From: Vibrio aestuarianus
GTDB lineage: Bacteria > Pseudomonadota > Gammaproteobacteria > Enterobacterales > Vibrionaceae
DNA: 64,000 nucleotides
Assembly (NCBI RefSeq): GCF_012395185.1
Contig: NZ_JAAZTU010000013.1
Location: forward strand, 46,247-110,246
Direction of reading: 5' to 3'
Of the stretch, positions 1-7,963 are shown piece after piece. The notes below the pieces were generated by a model, which saw only the letters and a program-made list of their open reading frames with translations, did no database searches and had not been told where the DNA came from. Both the position numbers and the translations under genes were made by a program. Every line of letters starts with the position of its first letter. The stretch's first letter is position 1.

Positions 1-422
1 ATAACTCTGATGCACCGCATGTCCCTTATGTTTCAGGTGAAGCCGCTTTAGGTATGCAGTGGAATGGTAACGCTTACCAAGGGCAAGTGGAAATGCCTGA
101 GCTGAAGTTTGTTATGCCAGAAGAAGGCGCTGTGCTGTGGATGGATAATTTCACCATTCCTTCAGGCAGTAAAAATAAGGCATTAGCCCATAAATTCATC
201 AACTTTATGTACCAAGCCGAAAACCAAGCAGAAATAGTCAATAGCTTAGGTTACGCCTCAGCGACACAAAGTGGCCGTGCATTACTACCCGCAGAACTGC
301 GTGATAACCCAACCATTTTCCCTTCAGAATCGGATATGGCAAAAGGGGAATTCATTAACGATGTTGGCCCTGAAACACTCGCTATTTATGAGAAATATTG
401 GCAACGTCTAAGAAACCAATAA
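1..422 (+). CDS. potD: Spermidine/putrescine ABC transporter periplasmic binding protein (C-terminal part)
   Basis: The reading frame is already open at base 3 and runs to the stop at 420-422, so the start lies outside the window. About 139 residues are visible. They match the C-terminal lobe of PotD-type periplasmic polyamine-binding proteins, including the WMDNFTIPSGSKN segment that is typical of the family and the closing YEKYWQRL helix. PotD captures polyamines in the periplasm and passes them to the PotABC permease. It converges on parB2, with a shared palindromic terminator between them. The internal ATG at 54 is not the true start. The family call is firm; the preferred polyamine cannot be told from this fragment. 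Confidence 0.85.
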   Translation, partial: NSDAPHVPYVSGEAALGMQWNGNAYQGQVEMPELKFVMPEEGAVLWMDNFTIPSGSKNKALAHKFINFMYQAENQAEIVNSLGYASATQSGRALLPAELRDNPTIFPSESDMAKGEFINDVGPETLAIYEKYWQRLRNQ

Positions 423-434
423 ACATAAACGACA

Positions 435-454
435 AAGCCCGCAATTGCGGGCTT
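435..454. terminator. Bidirectional terminator between potD and parB2
   Basis: The perfect 20-bp palindrome AAGCCCGCAATTGCGGGCTT lies between two convergent genes, 12 bases after the potD stop and 20 bases before the parB2 stop. It can fold as a GC-rich hairpin from either strand. U-tracts are short, so its efficiency is uncertain. Confidence 0.7.
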
Positions 455-474
455 GATTATAGAACAGCAGAAAG

Positions 475-1446
475 TTAATCGAGTTTACTTTGAATAAAAT
501 CTAAGATTTCTTGCATCGTAGCGTCATCAACTTTCTTTAAATTCAGTGCCAAATTACTGCCATTGCGACTATAACTTGCACGGCCTTTGACAAGGTCAGT
601 TTTGGTGGCCGCAGCACGCTTAGGTGGCACTAACTCTTGGATCCATGACTCAATGGTTTCAGTTACTTCTTTGGTCAACCTAGCCACACCTTGCGCGCTG
701 CTGCGCTGCCATACAAAACCTTCTTTAGATTGACACTTTGCTAATAATTTCGCTTGTTGGTCAGCGTCTAGCTCATGGAACTGCTTATGCAGTTTTACTA
801 TAGTCGGACGACCTAATTCAACAACATTAGGATAGGCCTGTAAAAGTTCCAAAGGTAAAGCGGCTGCCTTCAAAGCACCGCTGACTAATGCTTCACTGCA
901 TTGAAACATTTTCGCTAAGGCTTTTTGATCTTCAGCTTCTTGGTTATCGAGCTTCGCCTGCATTTCTTTGCCTTTTTCATATAAAGAAAGCGGTTTATGT
1001 GCGTTCGCCACATCAGAAAGAAATTTAGCGTGTTCGGCGTTAATATCATCAGCAACGTAAACCAGAAACTCTTTATCGGCCAAGATACATGACATTCGAC
1101 GACGGCTACCGTCTAAGACTTCTATCTTACCATCAGCCGTTTTACGCCCTACAGCTGGGTATTGCTGACCACGTTCACGTAATGTGGTGAGAACATCAGA
1201 CAGAGCGTGTTCATTTAAGAAAGATTGCTCACGTGCATTTTGTGAAAAAACGACCGTTTTATCCGCCACTTGATCAGCCGGAATACGTACTAACTCAAAC
1301 GTTACCAATTCTTCACCAGCTACTGCGAGTTCGATAACTTGAGCTTGCTCCTTAGCTGCTGTTTGTGCCTCTTGCGGGGTGGTTGCACGTCGTTTATTCG
1401 CTTTACCAAACAGTTTTGCATTCAGATCAGACGTTTTAATTGCCAT
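475..1446 (-). CDS. parB2: Chromosome II partition protein ParB2
   Basis: This 323-residue ParB/Spo0J-family protein matches the usual length of Vibrio ParB2. Residues about 55-165 form the ParB N-terminal nucleotide-binding domain with a GSRRRMS motif in place of the common GERR motif. Residues about 165-235 form the helix-turn-helix region, including QCSEALVSGALKAAALP. ParB2 binds parS2 sites near the origin and works with ParA2 to place the sister origins. It lies 7 bp behind parA2, and its AGGGG ribosome-binding site sits inside the last codons of parA2, so translation is probably coupled. Three candidate parS2 sites are present in this window. Confidence 0.95.
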   Translation of the reverse strand: MAIKTSDLNAKLFGKANKRRATTPQEAQTAAKEQAQVIELAVAGEELVTFELVRIPADQVADKTVVFSQNAREQSFLNEHALSDVLTTLRERGQQYPAVGRKTADGKIEVLDGSRRRMSCILADKEFLVYVADDINAEHAKFLSDVANAHKPLSLYEKGKEMQAKLDNQEAEDQKALAKMFQCSEALVSGALKAAALPLELLQAYPNVVELGRPTIVKLHKQFHELDADQQAKLLAKCQSKEGFVWQRSSAQGVARLTKEVTETIESWIQELVPPKRAAATKTDLVKGRASYSRNGSNLALNLKKVDDATMQEILDFIQSKLD

Positions 1447-1453
1447 GTTTTAT

Positions 1454-2671
1454 TTACCCCTGATTAAGTGATGACCAATGACTATGCAGTACGCGCTCAA
1501 GCTCTAATGCACTTTTCTGCACAGCATCTTGTGCCGTTGCTAGCGTCTTTTTACCACCTTCAAAATCACTGGTGGTGAGATCAAATACGGTGCTGTAGGT
1601 GTCAGCACAAGTTTCGAATGCACGGCTACGAGGAATCGTCGCCATCATGACTTGATCGCCTAATAAGTAGTTCATCTCAGTTAAAACCGACACTTGCTTT
1701 TTGTTATCATCTTCAAACATAGTCGGCATCAGACGTACAAATTCGAGCCCTTTCCAATCTTCTGGAAACATTTCATACACCGTTGGCAGATGCTGGAAGA
1801 AATTGACTGTTGATGCCCAATCCAAGCGCTTTGCAGCACATGGAATCAATAACGCGTTAGAGGCATACATCGCATTCCACACTAGCGGGTCTACGTGTGG
1901 GCCGGTATCAATCATGATCATGTCAAAATCATCGGCTATTTTGTCTATCAACTTTTCTTTTAAAAGACGCACAATATCAAGCGATTGATTTTGAGAAAGA
2001 TATTGCCAAGCTTCCGCATTAAACATCGCATCTTCGGGGAAAGCTGAAATGGTTTTCAAGTTTGGATACTGCGTTGGCAGCATGACATTTTTATGTAAAA
2101 ACGCAGAATCGACTTCCGTCCCTTCAGGTACATTATCGAGCATAATATCAACTGCCGAGTAGATATTACTGTGTTCAGATAGACTTATTTGCGGATTTAA
2201 AAATAGGCGCAAAGAACCTTGAGGGTCCAAGTCGATTAAACAAATACGGTAGCGTTTATCCAAATTCAGCGCTAGACAAGCGGCTAAATGTACCGCCGTC
2301 ATCGATTTCCCAGTGCCACCCTTTTGGTTTTGAACATTAATAATCCAGGGTTTGTGGTCACCATGTTTTTTACGTTGATGGAATTTAGGCACACCTGCAG
2401 CGTCCATTAGCATGTGCGCTTCAGCAAGAGAAATAGAATAATGATTGGCATTATTCTTAGTAAATTGATGACCGGCTTGTTCCAATTTAGTAATTGCTTC
2501 ATCCAACTTACGACGAGTTAAACCAGAACGTGTTTCCATTAGTGCTTTAGACATTGGAGGAAAGTGGTCATCACTTCGCTCTTCTAAAACAATTTCAATA
2601 CGGTCAGCTTGAACTTGTTGCGTCAATTCTGCGAGTTGGTAGAGATTATCTATCGTTTGTTCTCTTTTCAT
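1454..2671 (-). CDS. parA2: Chromosome II partition ATPase ParA2
   Basis: This is a ParA-family Walker ATPase of 405 residues from the preferred start at 2671. An N-terminal winged helix-turn-helix region (about 1-105) precedes the ATPase fold. The deviant Walker A motif NQKGGTGKS and the Walker B-type strand MIMIDTGPHVD are both present. ParA2 forms nucleotide-dependent filaments on DNA that move ParB2-parS2 complexes. The frame is open up to 2746, but those extra 25 residues are a hydrophobic stretch absent from ParA2 proteins I remember, while the ATG at 2671 has an ACGGAA ribosome-binding site and starts with MKREQTIDNL. It is divergent from rctB across the origin and forms an operon with parB2. 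Confidence 0.95.
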   Translation of the reverse strand: MKREQTIDNLYQLAELTQQVQADRIEIVLEERSDDHFPPMSKALMETRSGLTRRKLDEAITKLEQAGHQFTKNNANHYSISLAEAHMLMDAAGVPKFHQRKKHGDHKPWIINVQNQKGGTGKSMTAVHLAACLALNLDKRYRICLIDLDPQGSLRLFLNPQISLSEHSNIYSAVDIMLDNVPEGTEVDSAFLHKNVMLPTQYPNLKTISAFPEDAMFNAEAWQYLSQNQSLDIVRLLKEKLIDKIADDFDMIMIDTGPHVDPLVWNAMYASNALLIPCAAKRLDWASTVNFFQHLPTVYEMFPEDWKGLEFVRLMPTMFEDDNKKQVSVLTEMNYLLGDQVMMATIPRSRAFETCADTYSTVFDLTTSDFEGGKKTLATAQDAVQKSALELERVLHSHWSSLNQG

Positions 2672-2879
2672 TGCCAAATTCCGTAATAGGTACTTAAGTA
2701 AGAATTGTACAGCAAAAAATACAATACACAATAAAAAGGTGAACATTCACTTTTAGAGTAATGTCACATTAAATAGAAAATAAATTAGGTATTTAATGTT
2801 AGTGGCCAATTTATAAACGCAAAATGCACAGCATTATCTCAACAAACTTGGAAAGATTGAAAGTATTACGTTGTCACTT

Positions 2880-2894
2880 ATTTACAATGTAAAC
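2880..2894. promoter_or_regulatory. parS2: parS2 centromere site (ParB2 binding)
   Basis: The core TTTACAATGTAAA is a perfect inverted repeat around one central base. It matches the chromosome II parS2 consensus I recall for V. cholerae (TTTACANTGTAAA). It lies about 210 bp upstream of the parA2 start, between the partition genes and the iterons. Confidence 0.88.
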
Positions 2895-3002
2895 TCACAT
2901 TGATTGGAAAATGTAAAACATAAACCAGAATGGGATAATGTAAATTCCATCGATAATAAAAATATGAAAAAGTTATAGCTCCTTTAAAAAATAACCCTCG
3001 GA

Positions 3003-3040
3003 ACGATTATAGAATCTCTGTAATTTACGGCTAGTGTCAT
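3003..3040 (+). promoter_or_regulatory. 39-mer-like RctB inhibitory site
   Basis: The segment contains AATCTC at 3013-3018 and TTACGGCTAGTGTCAT at 3025-3040. The second part matches 14 of 16 bases of the motif just upstream of rctB (3953-3968). AATCTC followed 12-13 bases later by TTACGG recurs at 3314-3332. In V. cholerae, 39-mers bind RctB and restrain replication. The limits are estimated. Confidence 0.6.
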
Positions 3041-3146
3041 TTTCATTCGACATAGTGAGAAAATAGTAATAAAAATCATCAATCAAGTTCGCACTAAATC
3101 GATCGTGCTCGGTGAGAAATAGCTTTTGATCACTATAAAATGGTGG

Positions 3147-3158
3147 AAGCATGATCAA
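3147..3158 (+). repeat. RctB 12-mer in the control region
   Basis: AAGCATGATCAA is the reverse complement of the array motif TTGATCATGCTT. Related copies in this half of the origin start at 3169 (ATGATCATGCTT), 3208 (ATGATCAAGAG), 3279 (ATGATCAAGTA), 3428 (TTGATCATGCTT, exact) and 3547 (ATGATCATTGTT). Each contains a GATC methylation site. They are irregularly spaced, unlike the minimal-origin array. Confidence 0.75.
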
Positions 3159-3304
3159 GGATTATTTGATGATCATGCTTCTTGATAAAAATGGACACTT
3201 AGGAACAATGATCAAGAGTAATCTATCGCATTCAAGTTGATTAAGCTCCCGCAATAGAACCTGATCTTTTACGGATCAATGATCAAGTACAGAATATCTA
3301 CGGA

Positions 3305-3343
3305 AGCATGTAAAATCTCATTTAAATTACGGGGATTGTAGAT
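3305..3343 (+). promoter_or_regulatory. Second 39-mer-like RctB site
   Basis: AATCTC at 3314-3319 and AATTACGGGG at 3325-3334 repeat the layout of the motif at 3003-3040, but the right-hand flank (ATTGTAGAT) diverges. It sits in the rctA-like control half. It may be a weaker or more diverged copy. The limits are estimated. Confidence 0.45.
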
Positions 3344-3623
3344 GGAATCAAGTGCGAGCGTATTTCTCTTCTGTTGATACGACATGTAGAAAAACAGAAA
3401 CGAAGTGAAGAACATTCAATTCAGGCCTTGATCATGCTTGCTGCAATATGCTTGCAACCCAATAACACCAACAGCAAAGCATGACATTGTTATTTTGAGA
3501 TGAAATCGTACAAACCGTATCCAAAATTAACGAAAGAATACTTTTCATGATCATTGTTCCGTAGCCAAAGGTTAGTTCAATTTCGACTTATGATTGAAAA
3601 ATAGATAACTTTTACTTCATTAC

Positions 3624-3632
3624 TGTGGATAA
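3624..3632 (-). promoter_or_regulatory. DnaA box in oriCII
   Basis: TGTGGATAA is the exact reverse complement of the DnaA box TTATCCACA. A second, weaker match, TGTGGATGT, follows at 3635-3643. A DnaA box just beside the iteron array is also a feature of V. cholerae ori2, which needs DnaA as well as RctB. Confidence 0.85.
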
Positions 3633-3646
3633 GTTGTGGATGTATG

Positions 3647-3772
3647 ATGATCATGCTTTTAAGAATACGTTGATCATTGATTCAGGACTGCAATGATCAT
3701 CGTTCAACGAAATATTGATCATGCTTTCACCTAAGCATTGATCATGTTTTCATAACCACGATGATCATGCTT
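3647..3772 (+). repeat. Array of six RctB 12-mer iterons
   Basis: Six 12-mers start at 3647, 3670, 3693, 3715, 3738 and 3761, that is at steps of 23, 23, 22, 23 and 23 bp. Each has the core WTGATCAT followed by GCTT, TGAT, CGTT, GCTT, GTTT or GCTT. The near two-turn spacing puts all copies on one face of the helix. Each core contains GATC, so Dam methylation and hemimethylation can gate RctB binding. Confidence 0.92.
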
Positions 3773-3779
3773 CGGAGGG

Positions 3780-3930
3780 TGTTTTTTTTTTATCATTAAA
3801 AAACAGTACATTACAGTAAAAAACATCTCCTGATCATTAGATCATATAATCAATATAGATCAGAATAATCAAAAAGATCAGTTGTTTAAAAGCAATAAAT
3901 TTTTCTTTATTTATGATCTCTTTTTCTTTA
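3780..3930 (+). other. AT-rich candidate unwinding region with ATCA repeats
   Basis: This stretch is strongly AT-rich, with runs of T and A. It holds six direct ATCA tetranucleotides starting at 3833, 3841, 3849, 3859, 3868 and 3877, at 8-10 bp steps. It lies between the iterons and rctB, where the DNA unwinding element is found in V. cholerae. RctB has been reported to bind single-stranded DNA of this region there. Function here is inferred. Confidence 0.7.
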
Positions 3931-3938
3931 CTCTGTTG

Positions 3939-3968
3939 GAACTATAGCGATATTACGGCCAGTGTGAT
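3939..3968 (+). promoter_or_regulatory. Short 39-mer-like operator in the rctB promoter region
   Basis: TTACGGCCAGTGTGAT at 3953-3968 repeats the right half of the 39-mer-like motif at 3025-3040, while the left AATCTC part is missing. A TATAGC hexamer at 3943-3948 could be the rctB -10 element, so bound RctB would block its own promoter. This corresponds in position to the 29-mer autoregulatory site of V. cholerae. It ends 12 bp before the rctB ATG. Confidence 0.6.
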
Positions 3969-3980
3969 ACGGATCCAATA

Positions 3981-5957
3981 ATGAACTCAGACGAAAAAAT
4001 ACTGATCAAAGCACCAAGAAGTCATAAAGATGGTCATCTTTTTGAAATATCTGAGGCAGCCGTAGATTGGGTTGAGCAATACCAACACTTCAAAGGCGTA
4101 ACGAAAAGTATTGTTGAACTTCTTAATCTTATCTCCTTACGAGGCTTTCGGAGTCAAGACGGTTTAGTATCCACAACCGAATTAATCGAAGCAACAGATG
4201 GTCAACTAACCAGAGCTGCGATTCAGCAACGTTTACGTGCCGCAGTAAGCATCGGTTTATTTAAACAGATCCCTGTTAAATTCGAGGAAGGACTAGCTGG
4301 TAAGACGATGTTACATAAATTCGTCAACCCTAATCAATTGATCTCAGTCCTAGGATCAACGAGTTTAGTCACTGAATCAGTAAAACAAACCGAAAAACGT
4401 AAACGGTCGAAAGCATTAGCTCAAACTCAAGTAAATAAACGTTTGCTCAATGAACACGGGTTAAACATTCCACCAGCTATGAAAGATGAGGCGGATCAAT
4501 TTGTCGTTTCTCCAACCAACTGGGCTGGGATCATTGATCAAGCATTAGCTCCGCCTAGAACTCGTAAAAGTTACCAAAAATCAATGGTTTCAATTTCTGG
4601 GACGCGGGCGATTATTGAAACCCGCTCGTCGAAAAATATCATGACGGTCGATGATTTAATGACATTATTTGCGCTGTTTACGCTAACCGTGCAATACCAT
4701 GATCATCACCAAGAAGATTACCAACTTAATACCACCCATACTCCAAATAAAACACCGCTCTACATTACGGATATTTTGTCGTTACGTGGAAAAAAGGACA
4801 GTGGGCCTGCTCGTGATTCAATTCGCGATAGTATTGATCGTATTGAATTTACCGATTTTCAACTGCACGAATTGACTGGTCGTTGGCTAAGTGAAAATAT
4901 GCCGGAAGGTTTTAAGAGTGATCGATTCCGTTTTATTGCTAGAACGATCACCGCCTCAGAAGAAGCGCCAACCGAGGGCGCTGATGGCGAGATCCGGATC
5001 AAGCCCAATCTCTATATTTTAGTCTGGGAGCCGTCATTCTACGAAGAGCTGCTCACTCGTGATTATTTCTTCCTATTTCCACCAGAGATCTTGAAACAAC
5101 ATACCTTAGTGTTTCAATTGTACTCCTATTTTCGGAGTAGGATGTCTCGTCGCCACACAGACAGCATGCTACTTAGCGAGCTCAACCAAAAATTGGGCCG
5201 TAACATTGAATGGCGTCGTTTCTCAATGGATCTGATCCGTGAATTGAAACGGCTATCAGAAGGGAAAGGTAACGATGAGATCTTTATCGTTAATCTGTGG
5301 GGTTATCATTTAACGGTAACGGCAATAACGGAAAAAAATAAGATCACGGACTACCAAGTTGATATTAAGTGCGATGTTGAAGAAGTTTTACGTTATTCAC
5401 GCGCACGTACAACTAACGCTGGTAAACGTAATATGGCTCCGACACTGCCTAATCCTTTGCGCAATGAAATTGTATCCAAGCAGAAACTTGAAGAACTGGC
5501 TGAGATTATTGATGGAGAGTTTGAGCCAATTCAACGCAAAGCACCGTCACCGAAAGGCAAATTGGGACGTCGTGTGAAGCAGAGAAAACACCTTGTTGAG
5601 ATCAATGCTGACGAAATCACGATAACCCTATCTAAATATACCTCTCCAGAGGCTCTAGAACGCAGTATAACAGCGCTATCAGCAATGACTGGTCACTCAC
5701 CTTCATCGATTAAAGAAGAGTGTATAGAGCTTATAGATAAGCTTGATTGGTTACGAGTAAGCGGTGAAATAATCCCATATGAAACATTGAGCAAATTGAT
5801 CGAGCTATACAATACTCAAAACGAGAATAAGCACTTATCGATAGAACGTTTAATTTCAGGCCTAGCTGTACGCCGTAAAGTCTGCAAACAAGTTTATGAT
5901 GGTCACCTAGATGAATCGGTGTTTCGTGCACTTGATGAAGTCGCGATTGGCATTTAG
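3981..5957 (+). CDS. rctB: Chromosome II replication initiator RctB
   Basis: The 658-residue length equals that of V. cholerae RctB, and long stretches such as GVTKSIVELLNLISLRGFR and FRSRMSRRHTD look nearly identical to it as I remember it. RctB is a Vibrionaceae-specific multi-winged-helix initiator. It binds methylated 12-mers in oriCII to open the origin, and 39-mers to limit firing. The central part (about 155-480) carries the DNA-binding folds, and the C-terminal part (about 500-658) is the region linked to dimerisation and autoinhibition. It is divergent from parA2, with the whole origin between them. Its promoter region carries a 39-mer-like motif, which suggests autorepression. The ATG at 3981 gives the N-terminus MNSDEKILIKAPRSHKDGHL, in register with known homologues. 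Confidence 0.97.
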   Translation: MNSDEKILIKAPRSHKDGHLFEISEAAVDWVEQYQHFKGVTKSIVELLNLISLRGFRSQDGLVSTTELIEATDGQLTRAAIQQRLRAAVSIGLFKQIPVKFEEGLAGKTMLHKFVNPNQLISVLGSTSLVTESVKQTEKRKRSKALAQTQVNKRLLNEHGLNIPPAMKDEADQFVVSPTNWAGIIDQALAPPRTRKSYQKSMVSISGTRAIIETRSSKNIMTVDDLMTLFALFTLTVQYHDHHQEDYQLNTTHTPNKTPLYITDILSLRGKKDSGPARDSIRDSIDRIEFTDFQLHELTGRWLSENMPEGFKSDRFRFIARTITASEEAPTEGADGEIRIKPNLYILVWEPSFYEELLTRDYFFLFPPEILKQHTLVFQLYSYFRSRMSRRHTDSMLLSELNQKLGRNIEWRRFSMDLIRELKRLSEGKGNDEIFIVNLWGYHLTVTAITEKNKITDYQVDIKCDVEEVLRYSRARTTNAGKRNMAPTLPNPLRNEIVSKQKLEELAEIIDGEFEPIQRKAPSPKGKLGRRVKQRKHLVEINADEITITLSKYTSPEALERSITALSAMTGHSPSSIKEECIELIDKLDWLRVSGEIIPYETLSKLIELYNTQNENKHLSIERLISGLAVRRKVCKQVYDGHLDESVFRALDEVAIGI

Positions 5958-6330
5958 TAACAAACAGATTAACAACACAATTCTGACAGGTAATTGACAT
6001 TACTATTGGTGGCATTAACTATGCTTGAAAACGAATAGACAACCTTTTTCCTATCTGATTGATAGATTGGCTCATATTGCTACATTCTGAATAGATTCGC
6101 GAGTTCTTTTGAACTCGCTTTTTTTTGCCAAAAATTCCATATGTGGAAACATGATCAAGGTAAATTATCTTAATAACATACTGTCTTTGAGTATCCTCCT
6201 TTGATTGGTTTCTCGTGATCTTTTTCTGACTCCTAGTTAAAACGCGCATAATTAGGGAGGTTCTTTTCGTATATTACCGAAATAAGCAGTAATACAATCT
6301 GGCTCTATTTTTTTTAGGGTCATTTCATCA
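5958..6330. other. Intergenic region after rctB
   Basis: I see no convincing gene in these 373 bp. They hold an intrinsic terminator (6099-6126) and one isolated ATGATCAAGG at 6151-6160, which matches ten bases of the origin 12-mer at 3151. The minus-strand frames at 5731-6015 and 6019-6249 overlap rctB or the terminator and lack family features. Confidence 0.6.
6099..6126 (+). terminator. Intrinsic terminator downstream of rctB
   Basis: GCGAGTTC and GAACTCGC pair around a TTTT loop and are followed by eight T residues. It is 141 bp after the rctB stop and probably ends that transcript. Confidence 0.85.
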
Positions 6331-7899
6331 ATGAAAAGCAAATTATTATTACTAACTATTAGCGCAGTGATTGCAGGGTGTGGAGGAGAGGATGGAAAAA
6401 GCAACTCAGCGGTGAGCAGTAATGCGTTGAGCAGCAATGCTTTCCCGAATTTATCTACGCTATCGACACACTCAGTGTCTCTACAACCAGTGCAATGTAA
6501 CCAGATGCAACTAGTTGGCAATAGTTATGTTCAGCCAAATACCGTTGAGAAATGCTGGTTTTTGCAAGTTCCAGAAGACTACTCACAACCAGATGGTAAA
6601 AAAATTACAGTTGCGGTTGCTAAAACGGCCTCTCAAGGTATCAAAAAAGGATCTTTTATACATCTCAATGGCGGGCCTGGAGGGATGTCAATTGATTGGG
6701 CTGAATACAGCAATAGTGAATTATCTGTATTGTCCGAGAATCATGATATCTACTTTGTTGATCAGCGTGGGACGGGGTACTCTACTCCTTCTTTAAGCTG
6801 CGACTTTGAAGACTCAGGTACTGCGCAGCAAATTAGAGGTTGTAAGAACAAATATGTCAATGACGGTGTGGACTTAAACCAGTATACAAATGTAAACAAT
6901 GCCCTCGATTTACTGCTGCTAGAAAAAAAACTGGAAGAAATTGAGGAAATTGAAGATGGATGGAAACTTTATGGTGTTTCATATGGTACGCGTCTTGCCA
7001 TGACTATGGCTCGTGAAGAGCAAAAGCAGATCAAAGCTGGCTATCAGAGCTCCAGTGCAATTCAAATGATGGTATTAGATGGCGTCTTTCCTATTGAAAT
7101 GAACGGTGTTCAGGATATGCCGTGGTCAAACTATGAAGCACTAGACAGGATTCTTGAAGTGTGCCGTCGTAGTGTTGGATATTGTGATGAAGCGACATTT
7201 AAATCAGCACTAAATACTAAGCTTACTGAAATAGACGACAAATACTATGATATTTTTCTAAATTATCTGACTACGATAAGTATGCTGCGTGATGATAATA
7301 AACCTTTTGAGGGGCAATTAAACCCAGTTGAATTTATTAAACAGCCTAAGGCAAATATTGAGTTTCTCCTAGATACTCTAATTACTCTTCGAGCTAATTC
7401 CTATGATCCTTCATATCCTAGTCAGTTTGCTGCAATGGGGTTAGCAAATATTTGTGCTGAAGAACCTGTTAAACCAAAGTACTACACGAGTCATCACGAG
7501 AGTCGAGAAAAGTGGGGCTCTGCAGTGCAAAAAGCAGTAGATGGCAGTACTCATTTTGGCTTGACTCTAGAAGCATGTCAGGCAATTAACATCGAGCCTG
7601 TTGATAGTAGCTTCTATGCGTCTATGGAATCTGTAAATTATCCGGTACTCATTCTGAATGGTGCCAACGATGGTATTACACCACCAGCACTCGCTGATGT
7701 GTCTGCTAACAAGTTCACGAACATGCTCAGTTTAACTTACGACCAAGGCTCTCATGGTATTTTGACAGATGCTCAAGATTGGGCTCCTTGTCTGAAAAGT
7801 TTGGTTCTTAGCTCGATCAATGAGCCTGAAGATATGCTTAGTTTAGATACTACATGCTTAAATACTCAAGATTTTAAGTATGTTGCTGATATGAACTAA
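6331..7899 (+). CDS. Lipoprotein alpha/beta hydrolase (tripeptidyl/prolyl aminopeptidase-like, S33 family)
   Basis: The 522-residue product begins with a lipoprotein signal. The lipobox is IAGC with Cys17, and Gly18 follows the lipidated Cys, so an outer-membrane anchor is likely. The alpha/beta-hydrolase core shows the oxyanion motif NGGPGG (113-118), DQRGTGYS (144-151), the nucleophile elbow GVSYG with Ser217, a late acid Asp447 in NGANDGITPP, and His475 in SHGIL. This pattern fits S33 peptidases with a TAP-like C-terminal domain, which release N-terminal residues or tripeptides. Substrate and exact cellular face are unknown. It stands alone between rctB and a convergent hypothetical gene. 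A low-complexity Ser/Asn linker follows the lipid anchor. Confidence 0.8.
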   Translation: MKSKLLLLTISAVIAGCGGEDGKSNSAVSSNALSSNAFPNLSTLSTHSVSLQPVQCNQMQLVGNSYVQPNTVEKCWFLQVPEDYSQPDGKKITVAVAKTASQGIKKGSFIHLNGGPGGMSIDWAEYSNSELSVLSENHDIYFVDQRGTGYSTPSLSCDFEDSGTAQQIRGCKNKYVNDGVDLNQYTNVNNALDLLLLEKKLEEIEEIEDGWKLYGVSYGTRLAMTMAREEQKQIKAGYQSSSAIQMMVLDGVFPIEMNGVQDMPWSNYEALDRILEVCRRSVGYCDEATFKSALNTKLTEIDDKYYDIFLNYLTTISMLRDDNKPFEGQLNPVEFIKQPKANIEFLLDTLITLRANSYDPSYPSQFAAMGLANICAEEPVKPKYYTSHHESREKWGSAVQKAVDGSTHFGLTLEACQAINIEPVDSSFYASMESVNYPVLILNGANDGITPPALADVSANKFTNMLSLTYDQGSHGILTDAQDWAPCLKSLVLSSINEPEDMLSLDTTCLNTQDFKYVADMN

Positions 7900-7963
7900 T
7901 ATAAGGTAACAAGTTCGCGCCCTTATAGCCAATAAAGCGGTTGTAAGGGGGCATTGTTTACTA

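Larger units (their letters stand above)
2672..3980. other. oriCII: Replication origin of chromosome II (oriCII), including the rctA-like control region
   Basis: The 1.3 kb between parA2 and rctB has no convincing gene and is full of GATC (Dam) sites. From left to right it holds a parS2 site (2880-2894), a 39-mer-like motif (about 3003-3040), scattered 12-mer motifs (3147, 3169, 3208, 3279, 3428, 3547), a second 39-mer-like motif (about 3305-3343), a DnaA box (3624-3632), six regularly spaced 12-mers (3647-3772), an AT-rich stretch with ATCA repeats (3780-3930) and a shorter 39-mer-like motif in the rctB promoter region. This order matches the known V. cholerae ori2: a control half (rctA, 39-mers) and a minimal origin next to rctB. 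RctB binds Dam-methylated 12-mers to initiate and binds 39-mers to inhibit. The 61-codon minus-strand frame at 2973-3158 overlaps these motifs and is probably not translated. Confidence 0.93.

Noticed and set aside
1914..1922. ATGATCATG inside parA2 as an RctB site
   Set aside because: It encodes the conserved MIMID strand and does not extend to the 12-mer 3' part, so codon use explains it. The same applies to ATGATCATCA at 4699 in rctB.
2672..2746. N-terminal extension of ParA2 by 25 hydrophobic residues
   Set aside because: The extension is unlike known ParA2 proteins, and the ATG at 2671 has a proper ribosome-binding site and the expected N-terminus.
2973..3158. 61-codon minus-strand frame in the origin
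   Set aside because: It overlaps a 39-mer-like site and a 12-mer, has no clear ribosome-binding site and no family features. The region is better explained as the untranslated rctA-like control region.
3647..3772. Regular repeats that could suggest a CRISPR array
   Set aside because: Repeats are only 12 bp, spacers about 11 bp, there are no cas genes, and the motif matches RctB iterons.
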